A DNA stretch of 64,000 nt from contig NZ_CP099397.1 of NCBI RefSeq assembly GCF_021495345.1, positions 744,001 through 808,000 of the forward strand. The letters are read 5' to 3'. The position numbers were made by a program, and so were the translations under genes. Numbering within the stretch: the stretch's first letter is position 1; the number at the start of each line of letters is the position of its first letter. Positions 48,385-58,000 of this stretch are shown here, piece by piece. The notes below the pieces were generated by a model. That model made no database searches, was not told the DNA's origin, and saw nothing but the letters and a program-made list of their open reading frames with translations. Origin of the DNA: Pseudomonas hydrolytica (GTDB lineage Bacteria; Pseudomonadota; Gammaproteobacteria; Pseudomonadales; Pseudomonadaceae).

Positions 48385-48521
48385 GTAGGGTGTCGCGGGG
48401 CCGCCTAGGCCGTGCGCACCAGGGCAGCGAGACGTTCGCGGTAACCGTCCGCCGTGCGAACCCCGCCTGCGAGCGGCAGCAGGGTCCCTATGCCTTGAGA
48501 GGACCGCGGGGCGCACCCTAC
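48385..48521. repeat. Degenerate GTAGGGTGCGC repeats between ureD and urtE
   Basis: A degraded arm (GTAGGGTG at 48385) and an intact arm (GGGGCGCACCCTAC ending 48521) bound this spacer. The last bases touch the urtE stop. Confidence 0.6.
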
Positions 48522-49219
48522 TAGATGGCCACCAGTCCGCGTACGCCCTCGGCTTCCATGTTCTCGCCGCGGCCCTGCTGGACGATCTCGCCGCGGCTCA
48601 TCACCAGGTACTGGTCGGCCAGTTCGGCGGCGAAGTCGTAGAACTGCTCCACCAGCAGGATGGCCATGTCGCCACGGGCGGCGAGCTTCTTGATCACCGC
48701 GCCGATCTCCTTGATCACCGAGGGCTGGATGCCTTCGGTGGGTTCGTCGAGGATCAACAGGCGCGGCTGGCTGGCCAGGGCGCGGCCGATGGCCAGCTGT
48801 TGCTGCTGACCACCGGACAGGTCGCCGCCACGGCGATGCTTCATTTCGCGCAACACCGGGAAGAGTTCGTAGATGAACGCCGGCACTTCCTTGGCCTGGC
48901 TGCCGGGAAAGCGTGACAGGCCCATCAGCAGGTTCTCTTCCACCGTCAGGCGACCGAAGATCTCGCGGCCCTGGGGCACGTAGGCGATGCCGGCGTGTAC
49001 GCGCTGGTGCGGCTTGTAGGTGGTGATGGCCTTGCCTTCCCATTGCACATGGCCGTCCTTGGCCGGGATCAGGCCCATCAGGCACTTGAGCAGGGTAGTC
49101 TTGCCCACGCCGTTGCGGCCGAGCAGGCAGGTGACCTCGCCGACCTTCACGTCGAACGACAGGCCACGGAGGATGTGGCTGCCGCCGTAATACTGGTGGA
49201 GTTGTTGGACTTGCAGCAT
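48521..49219 (-). CDS. urtE: Urea ABC transporter ATPase UrtE
   Basis: The 232-residue ATPase has Walker A GRNGVGKTT, signature LSGGQQQQLAIGRAL and Walker B LLILDEPTEGIQP. With UrtD it powers the UrtBC permease. It is the last of urtA-B-C-D-E. Confidence 0.95.
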   Translation of the reverse strand: MLQVQQLHQYYGGSHILRGLSFDVKVGEVTCLLGRNGVGKTTLLKCLMGLIPAKDGHVQWEGKAITTYKPHQRVHAGIAYVPQGREIFGRLTVEENLLMGLSRFPGSQAKEVPAFIYELFPVLREMKHRRGGDLSGGQQQQLAIGRALASQPRLLILDEPTEGIQPSVIKEIGAVIKKLAARGDMAILLVEQFYDFAAELADQYLVMSRGEIVQQGRGENMEAEGVRGLVAI

Positions 49220-49236
49220 ATCGATGTCCTTAGCAT

Positions 49237-49302
49237 GCGGTGCGCGCGGCGCACCCTACGGGATGAAATGCACCGCGCCGGGTAGGGTGCGCTGTGCGCA
49301 CC
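49237..49302. repeat. GTAGGGTGCGC inverted repeat pair between urtE and urtD
   Basis: Two oppositely oriented copies of the family (ending CACCCTACG at 49260 and starting GTAGGGTGCGC at 49282) flank a short spacer. Confidence 0.88.
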
Positions 49303-49307
49303 GACTG

Positions 49308-50150
49308 TCAGCGACCCAGATAAACCTCGATCACCCGCTCGTCGTTCTGTACCTGCTCCAGCGAGCCTTCGGCCAGCACGCTGCCCTGGTGCAGCACGGT
49401 GACGTGGTCGGCGATGGAGCCGACGAAGCCCATGTCGTGCTCGACCACCATCAGCGAGTGCTTGCGTGCCAGGGACTTGAACAGCTCGGCGGTGAACTCG
49501 GTTTCGGCGTCGGTCATGCCCGCCACCGGCTCGTCGAGCAGCAGCAGGTGCGGCTCCTGCACCAGCAGCATGCCGATCTCGAGGAACTGCTTCTGGCCGT
49601 GGGAAAGCAGGCCGGCCGGGCGATGGCGCGAGGCTTCCAGGCGGATGGTGCTCAGCACTTCCTCGATGTGATCCTTCTGCTCGCCGTTGAGCCTGGCGCG
49701 CAGGCTGGCCCACACCGACTTGTTGGTCTTCTGCGCCAGCTCCAGGTTCTCGAACACCGTCAGCGCTTCGAACACCGTGGGCTTCTGGAACTTGCGGCCG
49801 ATGCCGGCCTGGGCGATCTGCACCTCGCTCATGCTGGTGAGGTCGTACTGTTCGCCGAAGTAGGCGACGCCGTTGTCCGGGCGGGTCTTGCCGGTGATCA
49901 CGTCCATCATGGTGGTTTTGCCGGCGCCGTTGGGGCCGATGATGCAACGCAGCTCACCGACGCCGATGTACAGGGTCAGGTTGGTCAGCGCCTTGAAGCC
50001 ATCGAAGCTGACGTTGATGTCTTCCAGGGTGAGGATGGTGCCATGGCGGACGTTGACGCCCTTGCCGACGTTCTTGCCGGTATCCAGCGCCAGGCCGGTG
50101 GGGTCGAAGGCGGCTTCGAGCATGGTCTCGGGCAGGGGAGTGGCTCTCAT
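49308..50150 (-). CDS. urtD: Urea ABC transporter ATPase UrtD
   Basis: The 280-residue ATPase has Walker A GPNGAGKTTMMD, signature LSHGQKQFLEIG and Walker B LLLLDEPVAGMTDAE, with the LivG-like extra segment. The start at 50150 overlaps the urtC stop (ATGA), so they are coupled. An N-terminal extension (about 30 residues) precedes the ATPase domain. Confidence 0.95.
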   Translation of the reverse strand: MRATPLPETMLEAAFDPTGLALDTGKNVGKGVNVRHGTILTLEDINVSFDGFKALTNLTLYIGVGELRCIIGPNGAGKTTMMDVITGKTRPDNGVAYFGEQYDLTSMSEVQIAQAGIGRKFQKPTVFEALTVFENLELAQKTNKSVWASLRARLNGEQKDHIEEVLSTIRLEASRHRPAGLLSHGQKQFLEIGMLLVQEPHLLLLDEPVAGMTDAETEFTAELFKSLARKHSLMVVEHDMGFVGSIADHVTVLHQGSVLAEGSLEQVQNDERVIEVYLGR

Positions 50151-51253
50151 TGATCCTTCTCCTTCTTCAGCAGGCCGATCATTCCCTTGGGTAGAAAGAG
50201 GGTGACGACGATAAACAGCGCGCCCAGGGCGAACAGCCAGTACTCGGGGAAGGCCACGGTGAACCAGCTCTTCATGCCGTTGACGATACCGGCGCCGAGC
50301 AGCGGACCGATCAGCGTGCCACGACCACCGAGGGCGACCCACACGGCGGCTTCGATGGACTGGGTCGGCGCCATCTCGCTGGGGTTGATGATGCCCACCT
50401 GGGGCACGTACAGCGCGCCGGCCAGGCCGCACAGCACAGCGGATAGCACCCAGATAAACAGCTTGTAGCCGAGCGGATCGTAGCCGCAGAACATCAGGCG
50501 GTTCTCGGCGTCACGCAGGGCGGTCAGCACGCGGCCGAACTTGCTGCGCGCCAGGCGAAAGCCCAGGTACAGGCTGCCCACCAGCAGCACCACGGTGGCG
50601 AAGAACAGCGCGGCACGGGTGCCCTGCGCGGTGATGTCGAAGCCGAGAATGCGGGTGAAACCGGTAAAGCCGTTGTTGCCGCCGAAGCCGGTTTCGTTAC
50701 GGAAGAACAAGAGCATGCCGGCAAAGGTCAGCGCCTGGGTCATGATCGAGAAGTACACGCCCTTGATCCGCGAGCGGAAGGCGAAGAAACCGAACACCAG
50801 GGCCAGCAGGCCGGGCGCCAGTACCACCAGGCACATCGCCCAGAGAAAACTCGAGGTGCCGTACCAGTACCAGGGCAGCTCGCTCCAGGCCAGGAAGCTC
50901 ATAAAGGCCGGCAGCCCGTCGCCGGCCGACTGGCGCATCAGGTACATGCCCATGGCATAACCGCCGAGGGCGAAGAACAGGCCGTGGCCCAGCGACAGCA
51001 TGCCGGCGTAGCCCCAGACCAGGTCCAGCGCCAGGGCGACGATGGCGTAGCAGAGGATCTTGCCCACCAGCGTCAGGGCGTAGGCAGAGACGTGCAGGGC
51101 ATGATCGGACGGCAGCAGGTGCAGCAGCGGCATGGCGAGCAGCACGGCCAGCACCAGCAGGCCGATGGCCAGCGAAACCTGTGGGCCGAGCTTGGCGCTG
51201 GCGCGGGCCAGTAGGCTCTTGTTAACAGGCATGGGATTCAGTGGCATGGTCAT
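50147..51253 (-). CDS. urtC: Urea ABC transporter permease UrtC
   Basis: The 368-residue permease has LivM-type membrane segments and motifs GYAGMLSLGHGLFFALGGYAMG and ALRDAENRLMFCGYDPLGYKL. It forms the inner-membrane channel with UrtB. The start overlaps the urtB stop by one base (TGATG). Confidence 0.95.
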   Translation of the reverse strand: MTMPLNPMPVNKSLLARASAKLGPQVSLAIGLLVLAVLLAMPLLHLLPSDHALHVSAYALTLVGKILCYAIVALALDLVWGYAGMLSLGHGLFFALGGYAMGMYLMRQSAGDGLPAFMSFLAWSELPWYWYGTSSFLWAMCLVVLAPGLLALVFGFFAFRSRIKGVYFSIMTQALTFAGMLLFFRNETGFGGNNGFTGFTRILGFDITAQGTRAALFFATVVLLVGSLYLGFRLARSKFGRVLTALRDAENRLMFCGYDPLGYKLFIWVLSAVLCGLAGALYVPQVGIINPSEMAPTQSIEAAVWVALGGRGTLIGPLLGAGIVNGMKSWFTVAFPEYWLFALGALFIVVTLFLPKGMIGLLKKEKDQ

Positions 51254-52821
51254 CAGTCGATCACCCTTCCTTTCAGTGCGAACAGACCCTGCGGGCGTTT
51301 CTGAATAAACAGAATGATCAGCGCGAGGATGAGGATCTTGCCGAGCACCGCACCGATCTGCGGTTCGAGGAACTTGTTCACCACGCCCAGGCCGAAGGCC
51401 GCCAGCACGCTACCGGCCAACTGGCCGACGCCGCCGAGCACCACCACCAGGAAGGAGTCGATGATGTAGCTCTGACCCAGGTCCGGACCGACGTTGCCGA
51501 TCTGGCTCAGCGCCACGCCGCCGAGGCCGGCGATGCCCGAACCGAGGCCGAAGGCGAGCATGTCCACGCGCCCGGTGGGCACGCCGCAGCAGGCGGCCAT
51601 GTTGCGGTTCTGCGTCACCGCGCGCACGTTCAGGCCCAGGCGCGTCTTGTTCAGCAGCAGCCATGTAAGGACCACGACGAACAGGGCGAAGCCGATGATG
51701 ACGATGCGGTTGTACGGCAGCACCAGGTTGGGCAGCACCTGCACGCCGCCGGACAGCCAGGCGGGGTTGGCCACCTCGACGTTCTGCGCGCCGAAGGTGA
51801 CGCGCACCAGCTGGATGAGGATCAGGCTGATACCCCAGGTGGCCAGCAGGGTTTCCAGCGGGCGGCCGTAGAGATGGCGGATCACCGTGCGCTCCAGCAC
51901 CATGCCGATGCAGGCGGTGACCAGAAAGGCGATGGGCAGCGCGGCCAGCGGGTAGAGCGTGAGGTATTCGGGGGCCAGGCGCTGGAAGCTCAGCTGCACC
52001 ACATAGGTGGTGTAGGCACCGAGCATCAGCATCTCGCCGTGGGCCATGTTGATCACCCCGAGCAAGCCGAAGGTGATGGCCAGACCCAGGGCGGCGAGCA
52101 GCAGGATCGAACCCAGCGACAGGCCACTGAAGGCCTGGCCGAGCAGTTCGCCGATCAGCAGTTTGTTCTTCACCTGGGCCAGGCTTTTCTCGGCGGCGGC
52201 GCGCACGGCGGCATCGCTTTCCTCGCCATCGAGCAGGCTTTGCAGACGCGTGCGGGCCAGCGGGTCGCCGGTCTTGCCGAGGCGCTCCACGGCGGCCAGG
52301 CGCACGGTCGGGTCGCTGGCCTCCAGCTGCAGGTTGGCCAGGGCCAGGGTAATGGCGTCCCGCACGGTTTCATCGGCTTCGATGCTCAACCGGCTTTCCA
52401 GCAGCGGCAGCAGTGCCGGCGGCGTATTGCGTTGCAACTGCTTGGCGGCGGCCAGGCGCGCGGCGGCATCGTCAGCGAGCAACTGATGGCTGGCCATGGC
52501 CACGCCCAGCAGGCCGCGCAGACGGTTGTTCAGACGCAGTTTGCGCGGCGTGCCGTTGGCCTTGGCTGCGCCATCGGCGGCCTGCCAGGTGCCGCTCTGT
52601 TCGATGAAGGCTCGCTTGTCGGCATCGCTGCCGACGCGGCCCTGCTGCAGGGCCTGCAGCAGTGGCAGGCGTTCGGCATTGGGCGCGGCGGCCCAGTCCT
52701 GCAGCAGCTTGGCCTGCTTGCCGGCGTTGGCAGCGACGAAATCGTCGGCCTCGCCAGCCTGCGCCGCCAGGGGCAGCCACAGCAGCAGGCTCAGGAGAAT
52801 TCGGGTAATGGCAGTGGGCAT
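51253..52821 (-). CDS. urtB: Urea ABC transporter permease UrtB with long periplasmic N-domain
   Basis: The 522-residue protein has a signal peptide (TRILLSLLLWLPLAAQA), a ~200-residue helical repeat region (e.g. ASDPTVRLAAVERLGKTGDPLARTRLQSLLDGEESDAAVRAAAEKSL, HEAT-like) and a LivH-type permease (from about 235: GSILLLAALGLAITFGLLGVINMAHGEMLMLGAY). The N-domain is typical of proteobacterial UrtB. ATG 52821 begins the signal peptide; a longer frame runs into REP repeats. Confidence 0.93.
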   Translation of the reverse strand: MPTAITRILLSLLLWLPLAAQAGEADDFVAANAGKQAKLLQDWAAAPNAERLPLLQALQQGRVGSDADKRAFIEQSGTWQAADGAAKANGTPRKLRLNNRLRGLLGVAMASHQLLADDAAARLAAAKQLQRNTPPALLPLLESRLSIEADETVRDAITLALANLQLEASDPTVRLAAVERLGKTGDPLARTRLQSLLDGEESDAAVRAAAEKSLAQVKNKLLIGELLGQAFSGLSLGSILLLAALGLAITFGLLGVINMAHGEMLMLGAYTTYVVQLSFQRLAPEYLTLYPLAALPIAFLVTACIGMVLERTVIRHLYGRPLETLLATWGISLILIQLVRVTFGAQNVEVANPAWLSGGVQVLPNLVLPYNRIVIIGFALFVVVLTWLLLNKTRLGLNVRAVTQNRNMAACCGVPTGRVDMLAFGLGSGIAGLGGVALSQIGNVGPDLGQSYIIDSFLVVVLGGVGQLAGSVLAAFGLGVVNKFLEPQIGAVLGKILILALIILFIQKRPQGLFALKGRVID

Positions 52822-52835
52822 AAGGGTGTCCTTGG

Positions 52836-52970
52836 CGTAGCCCGGATGAAGTCCGGGGCGAGCTTCCCGGATTGCATCCGGGCTACGGCGACCCTCTCCC
52901 CCGCCCCTCTCCCGCAAGCGGGAGAGGGGAGACAAGCGGCACTGCGGTTGCCGCTTGCGGGAGAGGGCTT
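52836..52970. repeat. Two REP families between urtB and urtA
   Basis: A CGTAGCCCGGATG element (52836-52887) is followed by a CCCTCTCCC/GCAAGCGGGAGAGGG element (52891-52970) with internal inverted arms (CGCAAGCGGGAGAGGG and CCGCTTGCGGGAGAGGG). They fill nearly the whole gap. Confidence 0.85.
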
Positions 52971-52975
52971 TTGCC

Positions 52976-54241
52976 TTAGTTCGACTTCACCGGGGTATCG
53001 GCTTTCTTGTCGTTGCCTTCGATGAAGGGGCTCCACGGCTGGGCGCGGATCGGGCCTTCGGTTTCCCAGACCACGGAGAACTGACCGTCTTCCTGGATCT
53101 CGCCGATCATCACCGGCTTGTGCAGGTGGTGGTTCTTCTCGTCCATCTTCAGGGTGAAGCCGCTCGGCGCGGCGAATTCCTGGCCGGCCATGGCTTCACG
53201 CACCTTGTCGACGTCGGTGGTGCCGGCCTTCTCGACCGCTTGCGCCCACATGTGGATGCCCACGTAGGTGGCTTCCATCGGGTCGTTGGTCACCACGGTG
53301 TCGGCGTTCGGAAGCTTCTTGGCCTTGGCGTAGGCCTTCCAGTCGGCGACGAACTTCTCGTTGACCGGGTTCTCCACCGACTGGAAGTAGTTCCAGGCGG
53401 CCAGGTGGCCGACCAGCGGCTTGGTGTCGATGCCGCGCAGTTCCTCTTCACCCACGGAGAAGGCCACCACCGGCACTTCGGTGGCTTCCAGACCCTGGTT
53501 GGCCAGTTCCTTGTAGAACGGCACGTTGGAATCGCCGTTGACGGTGGAGACCACGGCGGTCTTGCCGCCGGCGGCGAACTTCTTGATGTTGGCGACGATG
53601 GTCTGATAGTCGCTGTGGCCGAAGGGGGTGTAGACCTCTTCGATGTCCTTGTCGGCGATGCCCTTGCTGTGCAGGAAGGCGCGCAGGATCTTGTTGGTGG
53701 TGCGCGGGTAGACGTAGTCGGTGCCGAGCAGGAAGAAGCGCTTGGCGCCGCCGCCGTCTTCGCTGAGCAGGTATTCCACCGCCGGAATGGCCTGCTGGTT
53801 CGGCGCTGCGCCGGTGTAGAAGACGTTCGGCGACATCTCTTCGCCTTCGTACTGCACCGGGTAGAACAGCAGGCCGTTGAGTTCCTCGTAGACCGGGAGC
53901 ACGGATTTGCGCGATACCGAGGTCCAGCAGCCGAAGGTCACCGCGACCTTGTCCTGGGTCAGCAGCTGGCGGCCTTTTTCTGCGAACAGCGGCCAGTTGG
54001 AGGCCGGGTCGACCACCACCGGCTCCAGCTGCTTGCCGAGCACGCCGCCCTTGGCGTTGATCTCCTCGATGGTCATCAACGCCATGTCTTTGAGCGATGT
54101 TTCGGAAATGGCCATGGTGCCGGACAGCGAGTGCAGGATGCCGACCTTGATGGTCTCGGCGGCCTGGATGGACCAGCTCAGGCCCATGGCGGCGATGGAA
54201 GCGGAAAGGGTAAAGGCCTTGATCAGGCTGCGACGTTGCAT
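52976..54241 (-). CDS. urtA: Urea ABC transporter substrate-binding protein UrtA
   Basis: The 421-residue receptor starts with a twin-arginine-like signal (MQRRSLIKAFTLSASIAAMG) and carries the UrtA pattern KVGILHSLSGTMAISETSLKD, FLLGTDYVYPRTTNKILRAFL and YNDPMEATYVGIHMWAQAV-like region. It binds urea in the periplasm. GGAG precedes ATG 54241. The gene lies 74 bp downstream of a GntR regulator gene on the same strand; I see no sigma-54 motif in that gap. Confidence 0.95.
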   Translation of the reverse strand: MQRRSLIKAFTLSASIAAMGLSWSIQAAETIKVGILHSLSGTMAISETSLKDMALMTIEEINAKGGVLGKQLEPVVVDPASNWPLFAEKGRQLLTQDKVAVTFGCWTSVSRKSVLPVYEELNGLLFYPVQYEGEEMSPNVFYTGAAPNQQAIPAVEYLLSEDGGGAKRFFLLGTDYVYPRTTNKILRAFLHSKGIADKDIEEVYTPFGHSDYQTIVANIKKFAAGGKTAVVSTVNGDSNVPFYKELANQGLEATEVPVVAFSVGEEELRGIDTKPLVGHLAAWNYFQSVENPVNEKFVADWKAYAKAKKLPNADTVVTNDPMEATYVGIHMWAQAVEKAGTTDVDKVREAMAGQEFAAPSGFTLKMDEKNHHLHKPVMIGEIQEDGQFSVVWETEGPIRAQPWSPFIEGNDKKADTPVKSN

Positions 54242-54315
54242 GGTGCGATCTCCATTCTCATCTTGAGTAAGTGGACAGCTCTTTATTGTTTGGCAGTGAT
54301 TCAAAGGTCATACCG

Positions 54316-55038
54316 TCACCCTTGCGCCGGCAGCGCCCGCTGGCGGGCGCTGTGCAGCATGTGCAGGGTGATCTTGCGCACTTCCGCCTTGCTGACCTCT
54401 ATATGGGTCTTGAGCAATAGCTGTGCCTCTTCGCAGCGACGCGACAGGATCGCGCCGAGGATGCGGGCGTGTTCCTCGTAGGTGAGTTCCACGCGCGGCC
54501 CCTGGGTGAAGTCCAGGCGCCTGATAATTCGGATCTTTTCGCTGACTTCGGCGTGCAGGCGGGCCATCTCGCGGTTGCCGGCTGCTTCCACCAGCTGGCA
54601 GTGAAAACGCTCGTCCAGACGCGAAACTTCGCGGCCGTCCTGCAGGCGCTCCTCGGGTTGCACCATCCAGGTGCGACGCAGCTGTTCCAGGGCCTCCGGC
54701 AGCTCGCCAGCGGGGCGTTCGCACAGACGCTTGACCGCCTCCAGTTCGAGGACGATGCGCACTTCGTAGAGCTCCTCGAAGTGGGCGAAATCGAACGGCT
54801 TGACCTGCCAGCCGCTGCGGAAATACACCTCCAGATAACCCTCGCGCTCCAGGCGATACAGCGCCTGGCGCACCGGCGTGCGGCTGGCGGCCATGCGCTC
54901 GGCGATCTCGCCTTCGGAAAAACGGTCGCCCGGCAGCAGGCGGAACTCGAAGATGTCGTCCTTGAGCTGGGCATAGATGCGCTCGGCGAGATTCTCCGGG
55001 CGCTCCTTGCCACGCCTGGCGGGGCTGACCAGTTGCAT
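54316..55038 (-). CDS. GntR family (FCD) regulator
   Basis: The 240-residue regulator has an N-terminal winged helix (ERIYAQLKDDIFEFRLLPGDRFSEGEIAERMAASRTPVRQALYRLEREGYL) and an FCD ligand domain (DERFHCQLVEAAGNREMARLHAEVSEKIRIIRRLDF...YEEHARILGAIL). It starts one base after the urea carboxylase stop and is thus part of the same transcript; it is likely to control this urea operon. A GntR-type dyad (60603-60612) precedes the first gene. Confidence 0.92.
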   Translation of the reverse strand: MQLVSPARRGKERPENLAERIYAQLKDDIFEFRLLPGDRFSEGEIAERMAASRTPVRQALYRLEREGYLEVYFRSGWQVKPFDFAHFEELYEVRIVLELEAVKRLCERPAGELPEALEQLRRTWMVQPEERLQDGREVSRLDERFHCQLVEAAGNREMARLHAEVSEKIRIIRRLDFTQGPRVELTYEEHARILGAILSRRCEEAQLLLKTHIEVSKAEVRKITLHMLHSARQRALPAQG

Positions 55039-55039
55039 C

Positions 55040-58000
55040 TCAGGCCGCCTCGCTCGGGGTCAGCAGGAGCAGGGCATCGCCCGGCGTCACCGCCTTGCCG
55101 GGGGCGCAGCGCAGCGACTTGACCGTGCCGGCCACCGGCGCGGTCACCGCCAGCTCCATCTTCATCGCCTCCACCACCAGCAGCGGCGTGCCGGCTTCCA
55201 CGTGCTGGCCGGGCTCGACCAGCACCTTCCACACGCTGCCGCTCATCTCGGCGGCAACCAGATGGCCATCCAGATCGGCGTCGTCATGGCTTGGGCTGGT
55301 CAGCGCTTGTGCGGCGCTCGGATCGTCGTCCTTCCACAGCTCGACTTCGGCATCGAAGGCGGCTTTCTGCTGGCGCTGGAAGGCTGCGATATCGGCCGCG
55401 TTGTCGGCGATGAAGCGGTTGTAGGCGGCGAAGTCGAATTCGGTCTGCTCGATGCGGATCTGCGCGCGGCCCTCGCGGAAGGCTTCGCGGAATGTATCCA
55501 GCTCGGCCTCGCTGACCGGGTAGAAGCGCACCTGATCGAAGAAGCGCAGCAGCCAGGGCTGGCCGTTCTCGAACTGGGCGTTCTTCACGTACTTGTTCCA
55601 GATCGGCAGGGTGCGGCCCACCAGCTGGTAGCCGCCGGGCGAGTCCATGCCGTAGATGCACATGTACATGCCGCCGATGCCCACGGTGCCTTCGGCGGTA
55701 AAGGTGCGCGCCGGGTTGTACTTGGAGCTGAGCAGGCGATGGCGCGGGTCCAGCGGCACGGCGCAGGGGGCATCGAGGTAGACATCGCCGAGGCCGAGGA
55801 TCAGGTAGCTGGCGTCGAACAGGATGTCGCGGACCTGCTCGCGGCTGGCCAGGCCGTTGGCGCGCTGGATGAAGTCGACGTTGTTCGGCAGCCAGGGCGC
55901 ATCGCTGCGCACGGTTTCGCGGTAGCGCTCGAGGGCGGCGAGGGTGGCGCTGTCCTCGAAGGCCATGGGCAGGTGGACGATACGGGTCGGCACCTTGAGC
56001 TCGGCGACATCACCAAGGTTCTCCTCCAGGTGCAGCAGGTGGTCAAGCAGGGTGCGCTGGTGCAGCACGCGGCTGTCGTAGCGCAGCTGCAGCGAGCGAA
56101 CGCCGGGGGCGAGCTCTTCCAGGCCACGCAGCGGCTCGGCCTTGAGCGCCTCCATCAGCAGGTGCACGCGCAGACGCAGGGCCAGATCCAGCACGTTGTC
56201 GCCGTATTCCAGCAGGATGTAGGCATCGCCCGCCTGGCGATACACCGCACGCGGGCGGCTGCCCTCGGCCGGCAGCTCGGCCAGCACCGTGGCGGAAACC
56301 GTGGTGTCCGCTTGCAGCGACGGCGCCGGCAGGGTCACCGCGCTGATCGCGGCCAGGGCTTCGATGCTGCCCAGTTGCGCCTGCTCCAGGCTCTGCGCCT
56401 GCTGGAAACCGATGGGGTGAAAGCGCAGCTTGTCGCCGGGTTTGACCTGGCCGACCTTCCACAGCTCGGCCTTGGCGATGGTCACCGGGCAGACGAAACC
56501 GCCGAGGCTGGGGCCGTCCTTGGTCAGGATCACCGGGAAGTCGCCGGTGAAGTTGATCGAGCCGATGGCGTATTCGCAGTCGTGCACATTGGACGGGTGC
56601 AGGCCGGCTTCACCGCCGTCGGCCCGCGCCCAGCTCGGTTTTGGGCCGCTCAAACGCACGCCGAGGCGGTTGGAGTTGTAGTGCACCTCCCATTCGGCGG
56701 CGAAGAATTCCTCGATGGCTTCTGCGGTGAAGAAGTCCGGCGCGCCGTGTGGGCCATAGAGCACGCCGATGTTCCAGGTGCTGCCGTAGCTTGGGATCAG
56801 GCTCGGATGCGCCGCCTGTGGCGGGGCGATTGGCGCGGGCGTGGTGCAGGCCGCCAGCTCGGGCTGGGAGATGGCCAGCATATCGGCGGTGCGCAGGGTG
56901 CGCCCGGCATGGCCGCCGAACTGGCCGAGGGCGAAGGTGGAGCGGCTGCCCAGATACAGCGGCACGTCCAGGCCATTGCGCACCGCGAGATAGGTGCGGC
57001 AGCCGCTGAGCGCGCGGCCCAGCTTGAGCACCTGGCCGGCCTTGACCTCGATTGGCTGCCAGTAGGCCACCGGCGCATCGTCCAGGGTGGCCGGGCAATC
57101 GGCGCCGGTCAGGGCGATCAGTGCATCGCTGTGAAAGCGCAGCGTCGGGCCTTGCAGGGTGAATTCCAGGCCCGCGGCCTCGGCATGGTTGCCGACGATG
57201 CGGTTGGCCAGGCGGAAGGCGAAGTCGTCCATCGGCCCGGACGGCGGCACGCCGATATCCCAGTAGCCGAGACGGCCCGGGTAGTCCTGCACGCTGGAGT
57301 AGGTGCCGGGCTCCAGCACTTCGATCACGCTGGCCTTGAAGGTGAAGCTGTCGAGCAGACGCGTCCACACTTCGCCTTTGGCGAAGCGCTCGTCGGCCAC
57401 CACCTGGCGCAGGTAATCGAGGTTGCTGGCGATGCCGTGCAGGCGGGTTTCGCCCAGGGCTTTCTGCAGCTTGGCGATGGCCTCAGCGCGAGTGGCAGCA
57501 TGCACGATCAGCTTGGCGATCATCGGGTCATAGAAGGCCGAGACCTCGCTGCCGGTGCTGACCCAGCCGTCGACGCGCACGTCGGCGGGGAAGTGCACGT
57601 CGGTGAGTACGCCCGGGCTGGGCTGGAAGTTCTTCAGCGGGTCTTCGGCGTAGATCCGCACTTCGATGGCGGCGCCCTGCGGGGCGCGGTTCAGCGCGGC
57701 CCAGTCCAGCGCATCGCCTGCGGCCACGCGCAGCATGCATTCGATCAGATCGAGGCCGGTGACCATCTCGGTGACCGGGTGCTCGACCTGCAGCCGGGTG
57801 TTCACTTCGAGGAAGTAGAAGTCGTCACGGGCGGCGTCATAGATGAACTCCACGGTGCCGGCGCTGCGATATTGCACCGACTCGCCCAGTTGCACGGCGG
57901 CGGCGTGCAGGCGCTCGCGGGTGGCCTGCGGCAGATTGGGTGCCGGGGTTTCCTCGACCACCTTCTGGTTGCGCCGCTGCAGCGAGCAGTCGCGTTCGCC